A stretch of 64,000 nt of DNA, taken from positions 30,739,001-30,803,000 of the forward strand of contig JARKIP010000017.1 in the NCBI GenBank assembly GCA_029990175.1. Reading direction: 5' to 3'. The position numbers and the translations under genes were made by a program. The DNA is from Petunia secreta. Taxonomy: Eukaryota > Streptophyta > Magnoliopsida > Solanales > Solanaceae. Positions 46,537 to 55,851 of this stretch are shown one piece after another; positions within the stretch are counted from its first letter, which is position 1; every line of letters begins with the position of its first letter. The notes under the pieces are model-generated. The model had not been told where the DNA came from. It searched no databases and was given only the letters and a program-made list of their open reading frames with translations.

Positions 46537-47265
46537 CTAAGCTTTGGGATCCTCTTCTCCCTTAGAAGTCCCATCCTTGGCGCTCTCTTCACCATCTTTC
46601 GACTCCCTCTTATTCGAGCCTTCGCTCGAGGGCAGTTCATCTATGATTTTCTGAGCTTCGGTGGCATTGCCTTGGGCCTTAGCAATCTCTTCATCAAGAA
46701 CAATCTCTTCTTCTTGGACCTCCTCAAGGGCTTTCAACCGAGTCTTGATTACGGCCCAAGTCTCTTCAAGCTTCACTCTTGTAGCCCTGACCTCGGCCCG
46801 ATTCTTGAGATCTGCAATCTTGCCCCGAAGGCACGTAATCTCAGCCTCAAGCTTAGGGACTCTACCTATTTGGCCATCTAGATGATGAAGTTTGGCTATA
46901 TATTCTTTCAGCTTCTCATGGTACTTGTGACTATTTTTAACAAGTTCGGCCTGGGTAAGAGTCAGCTCAGCATGGTGCTGTTTGATCTCCAAACTTAGCC
47001 TCGAGCACTCAGCTGTATGGCCTTCTTTCATTGTTCGCAATTGAGCTTCAGAGGCAGCAGCAGCTTCGCATTTCTCCGCCTCGGCTTTAGCAACAGCTTC
47101 ACGAGCTTGCACTATCTCGAGGTTGGAATGGGTTAGCTGAGTCTGAAGCTCAGAAATCTGAGCCAAATATTTGCTTTTTTGGCCTTCCCATGCGCTGGCC
47201 ATATTTTTCACCTCCTGGGCCCTATAGCGTTCAAGTAGAACAACCTTTAATGAGAGAACGAGGCT
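46537..47265 (-). CDS. Antisense gene, last exon: long coiled coil
   Basis: A 242-codon terminal exon opening after a good acceptor (TTTCATTCAG|AGCC) and ending at a stop in 46537-46539. The reading VLLERYRAQEVKNMASAWEG then KYLAQISELQTQLTHSNLEI and AREAVAKAEAEKCEAAAASE shows heptad-like spacing for nearly its whole length (a coiled coil), and it ends in a Glu/Ser/Lys-rich acidic tail (KRESKDGEESAKDGTSKGEE). Completely open with no lesion, although the reverse transcriptase on the other strand is ruined. Similar coiled-coil proteins are encoded beside many Solanaceae gypsy elements; the function is unknown. Confidence 0.65.
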   Translation of the reverse strand, partial: SLVLSLKVVLLERYRAQEVKNMASAWEGQKSKYLAQISELQTQLTHSNLEIVQAREAVAKAEAEKCEAAAASEAQLRTMKEGHTAECSRLSLEIKQHHAELTLTQAELVKNSHKYHEKLKEYIAKLHHLDGQIGRVPKLEAEITCLRGKIADLKNRAEVRATRVKLEETWAVIKTRLKALEEVQEEEIVLDEEIAKAQGNATEAQKIIDELPSSEGSNKRESKDGEESAKDGTSKGEEDPKA

Positions 47266-47338
47266 CTGAATGAAAGCAAAGTATTAGACGTAATAATGAG
47301 GATTTAAAAAAAGGAAGTGGTCAGGTTGAAGAACTTAC

Positions 47339-47827
47339 CTGAAGAGCAGTAGTTGTCGAAGTAGCCATCAACCTCATTTAGGGAGAACTCCTCGAGTATT
47401 TTATCTTCATTTGGCTCCACCAACACACCGAGGCTCGTAATGTCCCTCTGAGTACAATCGAAAAAGTTGGAACTGGTTGGAACCTCCAACTTGCTTGAGG
47501 TCTTCATCAGAGCCGAGGATGGAAGCGGCTCAGAAAAAGCCCGAGCCATACTTGGCACCATGTCTTTACTAACCTTAGCCTTGCCCTTGGCTTTACCAGT
47601 GGGCTGAGTGGTAGGTTGATAAGGCTCCTCGAGATTGATCACCTCAGTTTTCATAGGGGCCACAACCTTGGTTTCTTCAGGCGCCCTGGGCTCTTCATCA
47701 GTAGGTTCGTCGACCAGACCTCGGTGTGGCTTGGTAACAACCCCTGACTCCGGAGCAACAACCACTTCAATTCGAGGATGCTTTGCCTTAGTCGCCCTCT
47801 TTGAAGTTTCCCTTTTCATCTTCTGAT
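47339..47827 (-). CDS. Antisense gene, internal exon: Lys/Pro-rich linker
   Basis: Bounded by acceptor TTCCACAG|ATCAG and donor TTCAG|GTAAGT, 489 bp (163 codons). It begins DQKMKRETSKRATKAKHPRI, is low in structure, contains TTQPTGKAKGKAKVSKDMVP, and ends LNEVDGYFDNYCSSG. The upstream exon donates a single G, so the junction codon is GAT (Asp), consistent with real splicing. Confidence 0.6.
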
Positions 47828-47899
47828 CTGTGGAAAAGAGTGAAGGAGGAACTTTATGGACAAAGAAAGAGGAAGAAGTTGAAATACAGATAAACTGAC

Positions 47900-48112
47900 C
47901 GAGGAAGATATCGTCACTTTTTGAGGTCCCTTGGCCCGGGGAGCCCTTCAGCACTTTGGTCGCAGCAATGGGCTTAGCCAGGCTCGCCATGTTATTAATG
48001 CCCTCTGCGGCGTCGACCACTGTCTTCTCTTTCTTTTTCTTCTCTTTCTTCTTTCCCTTGTTCTTCTCCTCGCCTTCCGCCTCCTCAAGATTTGCGGTCT
48101 CTTTTTGAAAAC
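47900..48112 (-). CDS. Antisense gene, internal exon: Glu/Lys-rich
   Basis: Runs from an acceptor at 48113 (TTAATAG|GTTTTC) to donor CTCG|GTCAGT at 47899. The reading is ETANLEEAEGEEKNKGKKKE, then VVDAAEGINNMASLAKPIAA and GQGTSKSDDIFL. A nuclear-localisation-like KKKEKKKKEK cluster is present. The weak acceptor makes this the least certain boundary. Confidence 0.5.
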
Positions 48113-48195
48113 CTATTAAGTGGAACGATGGAACTTCTCAAGAAGACTGCCTCGGGTAATTGAGGAAAAAATTGCAATGTGACTAATTAACTCAC

Positions 48196-48333
48196 CGTGC
48201 CTCTTGCATGACCAATTGTTGTCCTCCTCCGCAGCCATGATCATCCAAGTCCTATTAAGACGAGTTCAGATCGGTATCACATCTTTCACCTACTCAAGTA
48301 AATCAGCCGGAGGGCTGACTGGAACTCTATTAG
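48196..48333 (-). pseudogene. Antisense gene, internal exon with stops
   Basis: Between acceptor TTTTGCAG|CTAATAG and donor CACG|GTGAGT. The reading NRVPVSPPADLLE is followed by in-frame stops before AAEEDNNWSCKRH. If the splice sites are used as drawn, this exon carries premature stops, so the full-length protein would not be made by this copy. Confidence 0.5.
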
Positions 48334-48418
48334 CTGCAAAAGATGTAAAAAAACAATGAGTAGCTGATGACCCGAAAGGTTTATAGAGAGTACAGATGCA
48401 GTAGAGTGAGCTACTTAC

Positions 48419-48830
48419 GTTCGCCATTCAACACTTTGGGAAATTCACGTTCGGTGGAAAGCAATCTTATGGGTATGAGAACATATCGGTCACACCAGCC
48501 CTAGTTTCCGTGGTCCTCACTCTTCGAAAATAAGGAGAAATCACATTGCTTGTTCAGGGCTACGATCCCCCGGGTGTGAATGTAGGGGCAATACAAAGTA
48601 ATTAAGTGTTGAAAGGTGAAATCTGACCCCGCCTTCTGGCTCAAGAAGTCGAGACATTGCACCACTCTCCAGAATCCGGGGCCAAGTTGGGCGACGCACA
48701 TGATATATGTTCAACAGAATGTGTCAATCATTCCATGGATGGGGAGGTTAAAACCTAAAGTAAAAGGATAATTATAAATAAAGGAATACCCCGGCACGTG
48801 GTTGGAAACACAACTATCTGGTACCCCCGA
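48419..48830 (-). pseudogene. Antisense gene: Transposase_28-like domain
   Basis: The minus-strand reading YSFIYNYPFTLGFNLPIHGM leads to a TGA near 48722, then CVAQLGPGFWRVVQCLDFLS, DFTFQHLITLYCPYIHTRGI, a TAG near 48508 where the family has Arg, and GWCDRYVLIP. It ends at donor GAAC|GTAAGT (48418). This is the pattern of the plant domain known as putative gypsy type transposon (Transposase_28 in Pfam terms), found in proteins encoded beside gypsy elements. Assigned by recall of the family pattern. The biochemical role is unknown. Confidence 0.65.
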
Positions 48831-49011
48831 ACGTGGTTGGAAACACAATTATCTGGGGCTGAAACCATGATCTCGACTTCGGGACCCCATCTACAGTCCT
48901 CCCGAACCAGATCAATGCAATCCTATGTAATAGGCTCAATGTCGATTGAACTGGCACATTTCTATCCAACCCCCATTGAGTGTCCGATTGATTTTGGAGC
49001 TCAAAATCCTT
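48831..49011 (-). other. Unresolved part of the antisense gene
   Basis: Intron or decayed exon between the N-terminal ORF and the Transposase_28-like domain. A short duplication of GTACC...CGTGGTTGGAAACACAA occurs at about 48791-48854. Reading frames here contain stops and no domain. Confidence 0.4.
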
Positions 49012-49395
49012 TTATCTGCTAAAGCTCGAAGGAATAATTTGACGAGGCTCTAGTTCCTGATCGGTGGGGATCTTCTTCTTCTTGGTCTTCGAGGGACCAG
49101 TTACGGTCCTTGCTTCGGTCTCCTCTACCGCCACAACCTCAGAATCTTTATTGCCAACCTTTTTGACATCAGCAACATCGTCATCACCATCATCCTCGCC
49201 ATCGTCATCCCCTACCTCAAGCTTATAATGCCCAACAGTTTGCTTACACCGTCTCAAACTACTTACCTGAGACGTTGTTTCATCGTTACCACCCGACGGT
49301 GCGACGATGTTTACCAACTCACCGTCGGCGAGCATGACGGTGGCGTCTGGTATTTCCTTGTTAATGCAACCACTGATGGAGTTTGTGGCAGACAT
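49012..49395 (-). CDS. Antisense gene, N-terminal exon
   Basis: ATG at 49395-49393, about 155 bp from a TATA box. Open for 127 codons: MSATNSISGCINKEIPDATV, a polar segment with VAPSGGNDETTSQVSSLRRC, a strongly acidic run EVGDDDGEDDGDDDVADVKK, then a basic KTKKKK. The stop at 49012 may lie in intron read-through. No known fold is recognised. The 48419-48830 domain is the likely continuation. Confidence 0.5.
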   Translation of the reverse strand: MSATNSISGCINKEIPDATVMLADGELVNIVAPSGGNDETTSQVSSLRRCKQTVGHYKLEVGDDDGEDDGDDDVADVKKVGNKDSEVVAVEETEARTVTGPSKTKKKKIPTDQELEPRQIIPSSFSR

Positions 49396-49548
49396 TATCA
49401 CTTAAAAATGGAATATGGTTTCTGAAGTAAAAAATCAAAGGTTTTGAAGAAAGGATTTTGAAAGAGAGAAGATGAAATTGCTTGGTAATTAGAAAATTTT
49501 ACTATAGAAATAATGTATCAAGTGAGAAAAAATGGCGATCAAGTGGTG

Positions 49549-49556
49549 TATTTATA
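49549..49556 (-). promoter_or_regulatory. TATA box of the antisense gene
   Basis: Minus strand TATAAATA in CTCTCTATAAATACACCACT, about 155 bp before the antisense ATG, at promoter-like distance and facing away from the element's terminal LTR promoter. Confidence 0.6.
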
Positions 49557-49774
49557 GAGAGAACATCATCATTACTGAAACCTTAGGAATACCAATCGAA
49601 ACAGCATAGCTGTTCAGGGCAAAACAGCGGTCGCCACGTTTGCCGCAACAAGGAAGATGAAGCGACTGATCACATTTGAAACTCTTGGCGTATATTTCGG
49701 CGCGTCATTCTCCCGCCTAAATTCATTTCATTGCTCGGTAACTCTAACATTTGCCCGAGGAGTTGGGGTCTATT

Positions 49775-50340
49775 TGTATTGGGTAAAGATGGTTAGGACA
49801 TGTGGAGTTTCGAGCGCATGATGCGCACATTAAATGAAGATTCACCAGATATTTACCGAGGTAAAACAACCCAACCACCGAGGGAACCGTCCGAAGCCAT
49901 GATTCCTAATGAGCCCCAGGGAACAAAAGCCTCAGTGAGTCATCGAGCTCATGACCCCGAGGTGAAAGATCTTAGCCTCGGTTGACAACCTTTATTTCAG
50001 CAAGGTGGTAGCCCTATGATCGCAACCCACTATCACATCTTCCACATAAATAGGAAATGAGCATAGTCATAACTGGATGTAGAGAACGTGGCCTAACTTC
50101 TTCAATACATTGGCCTATAAATAGCTCCTCATTTTGTATTGTAACCATCGAGAAAATATATACCAAACTCTATCAAAATTTGTACTGAACATCATGATTA
50201 TTGAAATATAAAGTTCCATTGCTCTTCATTCTATTGTTTACTTTAATTTATTATTTTTGTATGGCTCTAATACTTGGCATTACTTGTAAATCAACCAAAT
50301 TCGATTTGTTGACCTAAACTAATTTAGGCCAATATAAAAT
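49775..50340 (+). mobile_element. Probable 3' LTR of Tat element 2 (ends approximate)
   Basis: Preceded by the purine-rich GAGGAGTTGGGGTC and starting TGTATTGGGTAAAGATGG. It has a plus-strand TATA box (CCTATAAATAGCTCC, near 50113) followed by TTTTGTATTGTAACC and ATCGAGAAAATATATACC, the usual R region layout. The right end is not sharp; ORFs inside are not meaningful. Confidence 0.5.
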
Positions 50341-50758
50341 TTAGGTAGAACTAAAAAGTAATAAAAACTTTTGAGTTTAATGAGCAAGTTGACATTTTCA
50401 GTGTAGGAATTAGATAGAAAAATTATTGAGAATTTTTCTTTTAAATTTTGATTTTTTTTGGACTTACGTCCTGAGGCACGACCAAAGCCTAAACATACGC
50501 CCCAAATTATGGGGCTCAACTATTCAAGATTAATAACCAACCAAAACCCCAGGTACTTTTTTGGTACGCCTCGTTCTCGAACTCGCCCGAAAAACGTCTT
50601 TGAAAACACGGATCATAATCATAGTACTCCCACCAAATGTATTAAAGGATTAGAGAATAGATCTAAATTTATTCATCTAGCATATCAGCATCTTAATTTT
50701 ACCATATCTTCCACTTTGTACATATTCATAAATTTTTCTAGTAACAGATTAAAATGGA
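50341..50758. other. Spacer
   Basis: AT-rich with no gene or repeat recognised. The 111-codon ORF at 50458-50793 is not supported by any motif. Confidence 0.35.
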
Positions 50759-51702
50759 CTGTCAAATCTCTCTATAACAGTCCCTCGTTATAACAATATT
50801 TTAGTATAACAACTTAATTTTCTCTAGAACCGATTTTTTATGATGTATGTTACCTCTCTATAACAACATTCTACCTATAACAGTGATGCCATTCATTATA
50901 GTGGTACGCTATTTATAAAATTACCTCTCTATAACGGTCATAGTCAAATATTATGTAATAATATCTTACAAGAAATAAATTATGTATAGAATAAAATATA
51001 ATATATTTATGATAATAATTCGTAACATAAATATTGTCTTTTTTACATTCATACCATAAAAAATAGTTATGGAAAAGGTTGTACGAATGCATATGTTCCT
51101 TTATTTAAGTTTTTATTGGTACGGTACAACTAGTTATAGATTTATTAATAATGTATTAACCTTTTTAATTTTTAACTAATAAAATATAAAAATCTATTGG
51201 GATTTTAAATTTAACACGTATTTTATTTTTAAAGAATTTTATTACCAAGTAAACGTGAAGCTCAAAACTCGCAGGTATGGACAAGCCCCATCCTGCATAC
51301 ATCAAGATTCCAGTACACTTAATGCAAAGTTTTAATAGAGACTAACTAGCCTATTACATCAGTGTATACTAAGGAACTTAAATAAAAATATTTGATTAAC
51401 GACACTTAACTAACTACAACTTAGACTGGAAAGAAGTTGAGTTGTAGTAGCTGCTTCTGTAATCTGGCATATGCTGAGCCTCGATGGTGTATCTCTTGGA
51501 TTAGCTGTCGGACAATGTGATTAGCCTCTCTTCTAGTAGCTTGGAACACTCGATTATTTTTAACACGTATTAATGGTAACTTTTTGACTATAATAGTTAA
51601 ATGAGATCTAAACATCAAATGTCAGTATACATGTAAAACACCTCTCTATAGCAGCCATGAAAGCTCCAGACAAATGCTGCCACTATAAAGAGGTTTGAAC
51701 AT
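50759..51702. mobile_element. Inverted-repeat DNA element with CTCTCTATAACAG ends
   Basis: The left end reads GTCAAATCTCTCTATAACAG. The right end read backwards gives GTTCAAACCTCTTTATAGTG. Further internal copies of CCTCTCTATAAC occur near 50861, 50931 and 51640. About 940 bp, AT-rich and non-coding. No target duplication found, so class and exact ends are uncertain. Confidence 0.5.
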
Positions 51703-51820
51703 ACTTGCCTTTGACTTAGCGAAGCTCCAACATGAATTGAGTGAATTTCACGTGTCAAATATTTCAAAAAATAATCCCAACTTTTATCTCTAAAATTCTT
51801 AAACTTTTAACAATGGCTTA

Positions 51821-52471
51821 GAGCCTGTTTAGCCAAGCTGCAAAAAATTTCTTATTTTGAAAGGTACTTTTATGAGGAGTACTTTTCAAATAAGTACTTT
51901 TAAAGAATAAGCAATTTGTGTTTGGCCAATTTCTTTGAGAAGTGCTTTTCTAAACAGTTTGTGTTTGGATAATCTTTACAAAAAATACTTTTGAGTATCA
52001 AATTACGAAAAAGTGCATTACTAAGATTCATTATGTAACTAATATTATTTAAACGTATCAAAGATTTAAATATTTTTCAATAAATGAGTTAATTTAATAT
52101 TTTATTTTTATTTAGTTTAAATATAAAATAAAAATATATATATATACTACGATTTTTATTCAATAGAAATAATATTAAACCAAAAGATGGGAGTAGAAAA
52201 CAAAGTTTTACTTATATTAAAAAAATATACTGGTTAAAATAATTAAATATCGTATGGTAAATAACTATTTTGGTAAAGATATTTCTGTCTTAAAAAATTA
52301 ATAAATTCCTTCTCGGGAAAAACAGAAATTTGCAGCTTCTCCCTAACAACAAAATAATTGCTTCTGCTTCTTCTCAAAAGTACTTTTTTTTTGCCAAACA
52401 CCTCAAAATTCTTCAACATTGTTCTTTTCTTGAAAAAAGTACTTTTAACTTGAAGCTTGGCCAAACATACT
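51821..52471. mobile_element. MITE-like element with GTTTGGCCAAGCTTC ends
   Basis: Left terminus GAGCCTGTTTAGCCAAGCTG. The right end read backwards gives GTATGTTTGGCCAAGCTTCA. Both are followed inward by AAAAGTACTTTT-type words, which also recur inside (TAAGTACTTTTAAAG). About 650 bp, non-coding, of a type frequent in Solanaceae introns and intergenic DNA. No clear target duplication. Confidence 0.6.
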
Positions 52472-52744
52472 ATATTATTACCCTACGTTATACTTCATGT
52501 TGGAGCTCATATGTTAGATCTTCTCGTAGATTTATAATGCTATTAATCTTAACTAGCTAGAGGGGGTACTTCATTTTTTTTTTACTTAAGGTATGAATTT
52601 AAATGATCCAAACTTCAATTCAGAAAGTCCACATAGTTTTCTTTATTTTATTTTGTTAAGATTCAATTATTTAATAGATCTAGATCTGAGTTACTCAGAT
52701 GTTGAAACACTAGAGCTATTCTATTTAAAAAAAGAAATTGTGAG

Positions 52745-52862
52745 ATGGTTGCCACCACTTTGTTCACAATCACCACCCAGGCTGCACAAGCACAACCATC
52801 AGCCGCGACCACTATCTCAGCCAACCAATACGACCAACCCCTACCAATCGCCATCACCGCCA
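52745..52862. repeat. CCA/CAC-rich low-complexity tract, left part
   Basis: Repeated CCACCA, ATCACC and AACCA triplets produce Thr/Pro/Ala-rich ORFs in several frames. The tract is cut by the CACTA element and resumes after it. Confidence 0.65.
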
Positions 52863-53965
52863 CACTACTAAAAATTGATGAAAAAGCTACAAAAAGGTTG
52901 GAGACGGAATTCCCTCTCCAATCAGTTAGAGAGGGAATTCCGTCTCCAATCAGTGTTGGAATAAAAAATTAATTAAATTTTTTAGAGTTGGAGACGGAAT
53001 ACATAAAGCAAAAAACGTGTCTCCAACCAAGGGTCACAAGTTGATGAAGGCTCTCCTAAATCCACCCAGGATGAAGAAAATGCAATGTTCGTTCAGACGG
53101 GTGGTGGCTATACTAGCAAAAATCGAGCCTATGACCTTGGTCCTTCGAGGTACGAGAAGTCTTCTTGTGTAGGTATTGTCAATGCTAATTGTTCTTCTTC
53201 TTCTTCACCTGCACCACAAGCTGTGGATGATGAGTTGTGCTCTAAATTGGCGGAAATGGAGCAAAGGCTACTAGATAGTGAAAGGCAACGGTTGGAAGAC
53301 CGTGAGAATGTGAAGAAATTACAGGAAATTGTGGCAAAGATTTGGAGAGATAAGGAGCAAGGAAGTGGCTCCTCCCAAGGGGCGGATTAGTCTCATGGTT
53401 TGTTAAGTTTTTGAACATGTTACTAATTAAATACTTTAGTTTTTATTTGTGTTGAATGCTTAATGATGAAACATGTATGTAGAATTGTTTAATTGGCTGT
53501 GGTGGCTTTGTTTTATGTTAAACAGGTGGTTTTTGGTTTTTGGTTGCTTTGTAGCGAATTTCTAATGTTTTTATTTAGCAGGATTTATATAGTTAGAGAC
53601 GGAAATTGCTTTGTAGCGAATTTCCGTCTCTAACCAACCAAAAAAGTTTAATTATTTTACTAGAGAGGGAATTCCGTCTCTAAACAACAAAAATAATTTT
53701 TAAAGTTTTTACTGGAGAGGGAATTCCGTCTCTAAACAATAAAAATAATATATACATTTCATGTTGGAGAGGGAATTCCCTCTCCAAGCTCTCTCCAAGC
53801 ATTAAATTAATTTAATGCTTGGAGAGGGAATTCCCTCTCCAAATGCAAAAGTCAGTGCGCTTTTTCGCGAAGGACGCGCAGAGACGGAATTCCGTCTTCA
53901 TACACCTTTTAGAGAGGGAATTCCGTCTCCAAACTGTGACACAAATCAATTAATTTTTAGTAGTG
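52863..53965. mobile_element. Non-autonomous CACTA (En/Spm) transposon
   Basis: Ends CACTACTAAAAATTGAT and, inverted at the right, CACTACTAAAAATTAATTGA. CCA flanks it exactly at 52860-52862 and 53966-53968 (3-bp target duplication, as usual for CACTA). Subterminal repeats of GGAGAGGGAATTCCGTCTCC-type 20-mers in both orientations crowd both sides (52902-53028 and 53595-53935), the expected transposase-binding repeats. 1103 bp long, so most of an autonomous element is deleted. Confidence 0.95.
53085..53390 (+). pseudogene. Remnant C-terminus of CACTA-encoded transposase-type protein
   Basis: The open stretch DDELCSKLAEMEQRLLDSER then QRLEDRENVKKLQEIVAKIW is a short coiled coil preceded by SSSSSPAPQ and ending QGSGSSQGAD. 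It resembles the coiled-coil tail of proteins encoded by plant CACTA elements. The beginning is missing because the element is internally deleted. Confidence 0.55.
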
Positions 53966-53968
53966 CCA

Positions 53969-54950
53969 ACCATCAACACCACTGACCACCATAACTAGAT
54001 CAATACCACACCAACTACCTCCAGCTTCACAACTATCACCACCTCCAAACGCCACAACCACCACTAACATTAGACATCACAACTAGTCACTATCATCGAC
54101 CACATACAGAGGCGGATCTAGGATATTAAGAGTATGAGTTCGCCACTATTAGGAGATGAGTTTCAACATGAAAAAAGTGGCCACTGAACAACTTTTGTCA
54201 AAAAATTTATTGTTTGTATAGGTTAATTATCATTTTATATGATGATATACAAACAACAACAACATACCCAATATAGTCCTACAAGTGGGTCTGGGGAGGG
54301 TGAGATGTTCACAGACCTTATCCCCACTAAGGTGGAGAGGCTGTTTCCAATAGATCCTTGGCTAGAGAAAATATAAATTAATTATCATTTTATATGATGA
54401 TATATTAAGGAAAAAAATATTAAAAGACAATTAAATGAGGATTGATCCCCACTCTTATGAGAAAGTGAACTATTATTTTACCAAGTGAATCATTTAAACT
54501 ATTACAATATAGGTTTCCAGACATCATACTAGACTATTTTATAAAATATATACATAATATACCTAGTTTTGTTGAGGTTATAGCGAACAACAAGTTATGA
54601 GGCAGATCCATCCCTAACCACATATACCATCATAGCAACCGACATTACCATCCACATCGCCAGCCATTTGGCAATCACCATTAATACCAAAGGTAGAGCT
54701 AGAGTACTGGAAGCAGTTTCGATCGAATTCTATAGTTTTTATCTAAACCATGTATTTATCTTAAGGCGTTCATATATATAATACGTACAAAGTATTAACT
54801 TAGAACCCAGTAAAACTAGAATCCTAGACAAACCTCTGACTAACATTACAGCCAACCACCACCATCACTACCATCACTGCCAACACTTCTACCACATGAC
54901 CACTCCCACTAGCTAGCAGCCGCCACGGTCAAATACACCACCTTATAACT
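53969..54950. repeat. CCA/CAT-rich tract, right part, with inserted repeats
   Basis: CCACC- and ATCACC-rich sequence at 53969-54108, 54615-54690 and 54845-54930. It is interrupted by an inserted repeat starting AGGCGGATCTAGGATATTAA (about 54112-54612, itself carrying a LINE tail) and by another at about 54695-54840 (AAAGGTAGAGCTAGAGTACT...). No gene. Confidence 0.55.
54254..54372 (-). mobile_element. RTE-type LINE 3' tail, minus strand
   Basis: Plus strand reads AACAACAACAACATACCCAA, TCCTACAAGTGGGTCTGGGG, GACCTTATCCCC and GAGAGGCTGTTTCCAATAGA. That is the reverse complement of the common Solanaceae RTE LINE end, whose (TTG)n tail here faces left. Confidence 0.7.
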
Positions 54951-55851
54951 TCATATATTTTCATATAACTTAATAATAATTTTATTTGAATTTTCTTTAC
55001 TAAAAGATGAATTATAAACATATCAAATATTGAGAAAACAAACCGTCATTGGTCATGCTCATTATTTGTCTCTTTCAAAATGTATTATCAGTTGATGTTG
55101 ATTCAGATTTAGGAACTTGAAGAGAAAAAAACAGATATCATTTCCCTTCTAATTGCTTTTGAACTACAAGTCCTTTATGATTTCGCTGATCAGCCCTCTC
55201 TTTCTAATGGAATACAAACAATTACTAACTTACATCATATCTTTGAGCCAATAAGGAAATATGAAACCCTTCAAAATTTCCGGTAGAAGACAGAAAAAAG
55301 TATAAAACTAGAAAGGAATAAATACGAGACTCTGATTTCAACATAACATACCTTTGACCGCTTAACGTTCAGCAAACCAACTTAGAATTTCTGGAATGAG
55401 AAATAGGAACAAAATAACTATTGAGCATTTGAAGTCCCCTCTCTCCTTTTTGCTATTCGTATAATATTTTTTGCTTTCTGGTTTTGCTCTGAATTAAGAA
55501 AGTTTTGTAAGAGAAGAAAGGCCGTAGAGTGGATCAAATAGACACATTCAAACAAATACAAGGCAAAAATACAATTCAATGACTTAAGAAGTCTTAAGTC
55601 ATTTGATTATCATTATCATCTCAGTCATTTTAATCAATAATTAAGTACATGTCCCTGTCTTGTGATCTGGCGCCTTTTTTTATGCTCAACATGTCTTAAG
55701 ATTTGTTTAAAGTTAATCATTTCATTGTTAGAAAATACTTTGTTAACTATTCCAGTTGTTGATGAAAATTGCCACCGAAATATCTCGTAATAAAGAAATG
55801 CCTAATCGAAAGCACTTGGCTTTAATTTTTAATTGGTCCTGTGTTGTTCCC
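54951..55851. other. Spacer before the Athila element
   Basis: AT-rich intergenic DNA, no feature recognised. TCCTG at 55847-55851 would be the Athila target duplication; its partner is outside the window. Confidence 0.35.

Larger units (their letters stand above)
41352..50340 (+). mobile_element. Second Tat-lineage gypsy element with an antisense gene
   Basis: Plus-strand gag end, protease, reverse transcriptase, RNase H, second RNase H and integrase (41352-45790), then a 3' region holding an antisense multi-exon gene (46537-49401), then an LTR-type promoter (CCTATAAATAGCTCC near 50113) and leader. The 5' LTR and most of gag are absent and the left edge joins copia element 2. Two purine tracts are possible LTR borders: ACTGGGGGGA before TGTAGGAG at about 45973, and GAGGAGTTGGGGTC before TGTATTGG at about 49775. 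The second agrees better with a gene lying between pol and the LTR. Multiple stops and frameshifts are present. Confidence 0.8.

Noticed and set aside
45973..49775. A 4.4-kb 3' LTR of Tat element 2 starting at 45974
   Set aside because: The purine tract is good, but a multi-exon antisense gene would then lie in both LTRs. I prefer a border near 49775. Not excluded without the 5' LTR.
52593..52972. ORFs with Pro/Thr/His-rich sequence
   Set aside because: Created by the CCA/CAC low-complexity tract.
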